Shown: in pieces, positions 61,947-64,000 of the stretch | How the letters are laid out: each line of letters opens with the position of its first letter | How positions within the stretch are numbered: position 1 is the stretch's first letter | NCBI RefSeq assembly: GCF_003634095.1 | Contig: NZ_RBIR01000002.1 | Coordinates: forward strand, 620,001 to 684,000 | Length of the DNA stretch: 64,000 bases | Source: Arthrobacter oryzae | GTDB taxonomy: Bacteria; Actinomycetota; Actinomycetes; Actinomycetales; Micrococcaceae | Direction: 5' to 3' | Made by a program: the position numbers and the translations under genes | The notes under the pieces: model-generated | Told to the model about the DNA's origin: nothing | Database searches by the model: none | Seen by the model: the letters and a program-made list of their open reading frames with translations, nothing else

Positions 61947-62809
61947 CGCGGCTTCCTCTGCGATTCCATCCGGATTTCGGCGGCGCGGTGCGTCTCGGCC
62001 TGCAGGCGGGCCAGCAGTTCCTCCTGCCCCGGCGCGAGCTCGTACTTTAACAGCTTCCTGGCCTTGTCCGGGTCGGTTTCGCCCATCCCGTAGCTGGGAC
62101 ACCAGTTGGCCACGGCACAGGCGCCGCAGGCCGGCTTGCGCGAGTGACAGACGCGGCGGCCGTGGAAGACGACACGGTGCGAGAGCATGGTCCAGTCCCG
62201 GGGCTCGAACAGTTCGGCGACGTCGGACTCGATCCGGACCGGATCATCGGATTCCGTCCAGCCGAACCGCCGGGCCAGGCGGCCGAAGTGGGTATCCACG
62301 GTGATGCCCGGAATGCCGAAGGCGTTGCCCAGCACGACGTTCGCGGTCTTCCGCCCGACGCCGGGCAACGTCACGAGGTCCTCTAGCCGGCCCGGCACCT
62401 CGCCGTCGTATTCGTCCACCAGCCGGTTGCACAGCGCCAGGAGGTTCCTGGTCTTGGCCCGAAAGAAGCCGGTGGGTTTGATGATGGCTTCCAGCTCTGC
62501 CGGCTCCGCCTCCGCCATCCGCCGCGCATCCGGGTAGCGCGCGAACAGCAGGGGCGTGATCTGGTTGACCAGCACGTCCGTGGTCTGGGCGGACAGCACG
62601 GTAGCGACCACGAGCTCGAACGGGCTGCGGAAATCCAGTTCGGCGTGGGCATACGGGTACTGCTCCGCGAGGGCCCGGTTTATCCGGCGGGCTCGGCGCT
62701 TGAGTGCCAGGGACGACTCCCCCGGCGCCCGCGCGGGCCCGGGCCCGGTAGTGCCGGGGGCCGGCGCGCCGGATGCCGCACTTGCGGATTCCGTAAGCGC
62801 CGATTCCAT
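61943..62809 (-). CDS. nth: Endonuclease III (DNA glycosylase/AP lyase)
   Basis: A 288-residue base-excision repair enzyme that removes oxidised pyrimidines. The helix-hairpin-helix [13 protein letters not shown] with catalytic Lys, the Asp in [14 protein letters not shown], and the iron-sulfur motif C-X6-C-X2-C-X5-C ([18 protein letters not shown]) are present. The N-terminal 40 residues are a low-complexity Ala/Ser extension; ATG 62809 or GTG 62830 are possible starts. Sits between the membrane-protein gene and the Nudix gene, overlapping the latter. Confidence 0.95.
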   Translation of the reverse strand: MESALTESASAASGAPAPGTTGPGPARAPGESSLALKRRARRINRALAEQYPYAHAELDFRSPFELVVATVLSAQTTDVLVNQITPLLFARYPDARRMAEAEPAELEAIIKPTGFFRAKTRNLLALCNRLVDEYDGEVPGRLEDLVTLPGVGRKTANVVLGNAFGIPGITVDTHFGRLARRFGWTESDDPVRIESDVAELFEPRDWTMLSHRVVFHGRRVCHSRKPACGACAVANWCPSYGMGETDPDKARKLLKYELAPGQEELLARLQAETHRAAEIRMESQRKPR

Positions 62810-62837
62810 GCTGCCCGGTTCCGTGGTCACAGGCCGG

Positions 62838-64000
62838 CTAACCGCGTTCGATGTTGCTGAGGTCCCGCAGCACGCCGAGTCGGCCGTCGGTGTGCTGGAC
62901 CAGGAACGAGGTACCCCGGTCCTCGAGGGCAAGGACCCAGCCGCCCGGTTCAATGACGAACGCCGGCGCCCCGGTGCGCTCGTCGACGGCGGTGCGTGGC
63001 TGCGCGACCGCGAACCAGAAGGCCTCCTGCGCAGGGTGGACCTCGTCCTCCGAGGGCCGGCTGGCGGGATCGACGGTGGCGCCGATGGGCTCCTGCGGCC
63101 TGACCTGGGGGTTGACCGTGGTGGGCGCACTGCCGCCCGCCGGCGCCGGAATGTCGGCGGCGCGGGTCTGTTCGGCGTCGCTTGAGGCGGCAGGCCCGGC
63201 GGCGGCAGCAGCGGCCGCCGCGGCGGCGCCGGTGGCTGGCGAGGCGGCCGCGACGCCTGTGGCCGGTTTCTGGTCCGCGACGGGCGCCGGGGCGCCCGCA
63301 GACTGCGCCGGTTCAGCGGACTGAGCCGTCGACGGAGCCGTCGACCCGGCTGCAGACGAGGCGGCCGCAGGGGACGCGAACGGGGCGGGGCCAGCCGTGC
63401 CGGCTGTCGGCACGACGCCGGAAATCTGGGTCGCCGGCGCGCCTGTTGCCGCAGCGCCCGGCGCCGCGGCGGGCGTCCCGGCCCCCGTAGTCGCTTCGGC
63501 CGGCGGCACGACGGGTGAAACGGCCGCCGGTGCGGCGGCGGTCTGGGTTCCGGTTCCCGGACGGTTGGCCCAGCCGGCGGAGGCCCCGGAAGCGGCCGCG
63601 GAGTCCTTGACCGGCTTGGGCTGCTTCGGCTTTTTGGGCGCACGCGGCTTTTGTACCGGGGCAACGGCCTCGCGGGCCACGACGTGGGCAGGCGTTTCCT
63701 CCCGGCCCGCGAAGTCACTGGCGAAGAACGGGATCCAGCGGCCCAGCACCGTGGCGGCGAACAGCCCGGCTGCGCCCAGGAGGGCTATCAGCATGCTCGG
63801 AACGAATGCTTCGGCGGCGGCGAGGAAGAAGAAGGCGAGTGTGAAGGAGGCGACGACGGATGCGAACTGGTCGATCGACAGGGATCCGATCCGGATCCTG
63901 GTCGCCGGGCTGAGGCGGCGGGCCACGAACAGGGCGGTGACAATGAGCGGCAGCACGATGCCCAGCCCCAGGAAGAACAGGCTACCCAGGTTCCACAGGT
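62838..64000 (-). CDS. Membrane protein with long Ala/Pro-rich tail (5' end beyond window)
   Basis: The frame stays open to the end of the window, so the N-terminus is missing. At least three hydrophobic helices (residues up to WIPFFASDF) are followed by a basic [10 protein letters not shown] stretch, a 200-residue Ala/Pro/Gly-rich region and a C-terminal globular part ([34 protein letters not shown]). No family was recognised. Located upstream of nth on the same strand, it may be co-transcribed. The visible part is 387 codons. Confidence 0.72.
   Translation of the reverse strand, partial: LWNLGSLFFLGLGIVLPLIVTALFVARRLSPATRIRIGSLSIDQFASVVASFTLAFFFLAAAEAFVPSMLIALLGAAGLFAATVLGRWIPFFASDFAGREETPAHVVAREAVAPVQKPRAPKKPKQPKPVKDSAAASGASAGWANRPGTGTQTAAAPAAVSPVVPPAEATTGAGTPAAAPGAAATGAPATQISGVVPTAGTAGPAPFASPAAASSAAGSTAPSTAQSAEPAQSAGAPAPVADQKPATGVAAASPATGAAAAAAAAAAGPAASSDAEQTRAADIPAPAGGSAPTTVNPQVRPQEPIGATVDPASRPSEDEVHPAQEAFWFAVAQPRTAVDERTGAPAFVIEPGGWVLALEDRGTSFLVQHTDGRLGVLRDLSNIERG

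Overview
This is high-GC chromosomal DNA from an actinobacterium, most likely Micrococcaceae of the Arthrobacter/Pseudarthrobacter group. The inference rests on the extradiol dioxygenase, which closely resembles the homoprotocatechuate dioxygenases I recall from Arthrobacter globiformis and Brevibacterium, on actinobacteria-specific families (BldC-like protein, bS22, Rex, helicase/Tad block), and on gene order shared with the mycobacterial core chromosome. No phage, insertion sequence, CRISPR array, tRNA or rRNA was seen.

Layout. 1-4500: the end of a probable GntR regulator, then the homoprotocatechuate meta-cleavage operon hpaE-hpaD-hpaH-hpaI, which turns 3,4-dihydroxyphenylacetate towards pyruvate and succinate semialdehyde; the isomerase/decarboxylase (hpaF/hpaG) is not in the window. 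4620-9660: amino-acid permease, a lipoprotein overlapping an LGFP-repeat/L,D-transpeptidase-like secreted protein, and a CPBP protease. 10261-13335: menaquinone genes menB-menE-menA. 13560-16930: small membrane proteins, an acetyltransferase, and a DUF559 endonuclease-like gene that runs into a five-unit hairpin repeat array. 17001-21945: tightly packed system II cytochrome c maturation operon (phosphatase, resA, ccdA, resB, ccsB). 22157-27658: YceI, two Pro-rich membrane paralogues, rex, glutaredoxin, HAD hydrolase, ribosomal protein bS22 and a BldC-like protein. 27881-35869: DAHP synthase with an aromatic-rich leader peptide, lactate dehydrogenase, ArsR regulator, acuC, a TrkH/TrkA potassium system and proC. 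36329-42584: ECF42-type sigma factor with its DGPF protein, Ppx/GppA phosphatase, SseB-like protein, topA. 42778-50685: ArsR/MFS divergon, methyltransferase, TipAS-type MerR regulator with a textbook promoter, two lipoprotein paralogues, trhO, GNAT. 50944-58889: the actinobacterial helicase/secretion neighbourhood (Hrq1-like helicase convergent with a Tad pilus-like operon). 59025-64000: Pol I-like polymerase, YegP-like protein, and an overlapping nudix-nth-membrane protein operon cut by the window edge.

How the parts relate. Menaquinone synthesis, cytochrome c maturation, Rex and lactate dehydrogenase together describe aerobic respiration and NADH sensing. The blocks ppx-proC-bldC-like-bS22-HAD-glutaredoxin, phosphatase-resA-ccdA-resB-ccsB with men genes, and topA-helicase-tad-nudix-nth each match mycobacterial gene neighbourhoods as I remember them, so most of the window is conserved core genome. 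Accessory features sit at the joints: repeated palindromes, tandem hairpins and small lipoproteins.

Most interesting signals: a 19-residue leader peptide (Trp-Tyr-Ala-Tyr-Phe run) with alternative hairpins ahead of DAHP synthase; a hairpin array with compensatory base changes whose first unit supplies the stop codon of the DUF559 gene; two copies of a 63-65 bp palindrome, one of which supplies the stop codon of the GntR-like gene; a MerR operator placed exactly in a 19-bp promoter spacer; a 156-bp convergent coding overlap; and a CpaE-like protein without the Walker lysine.
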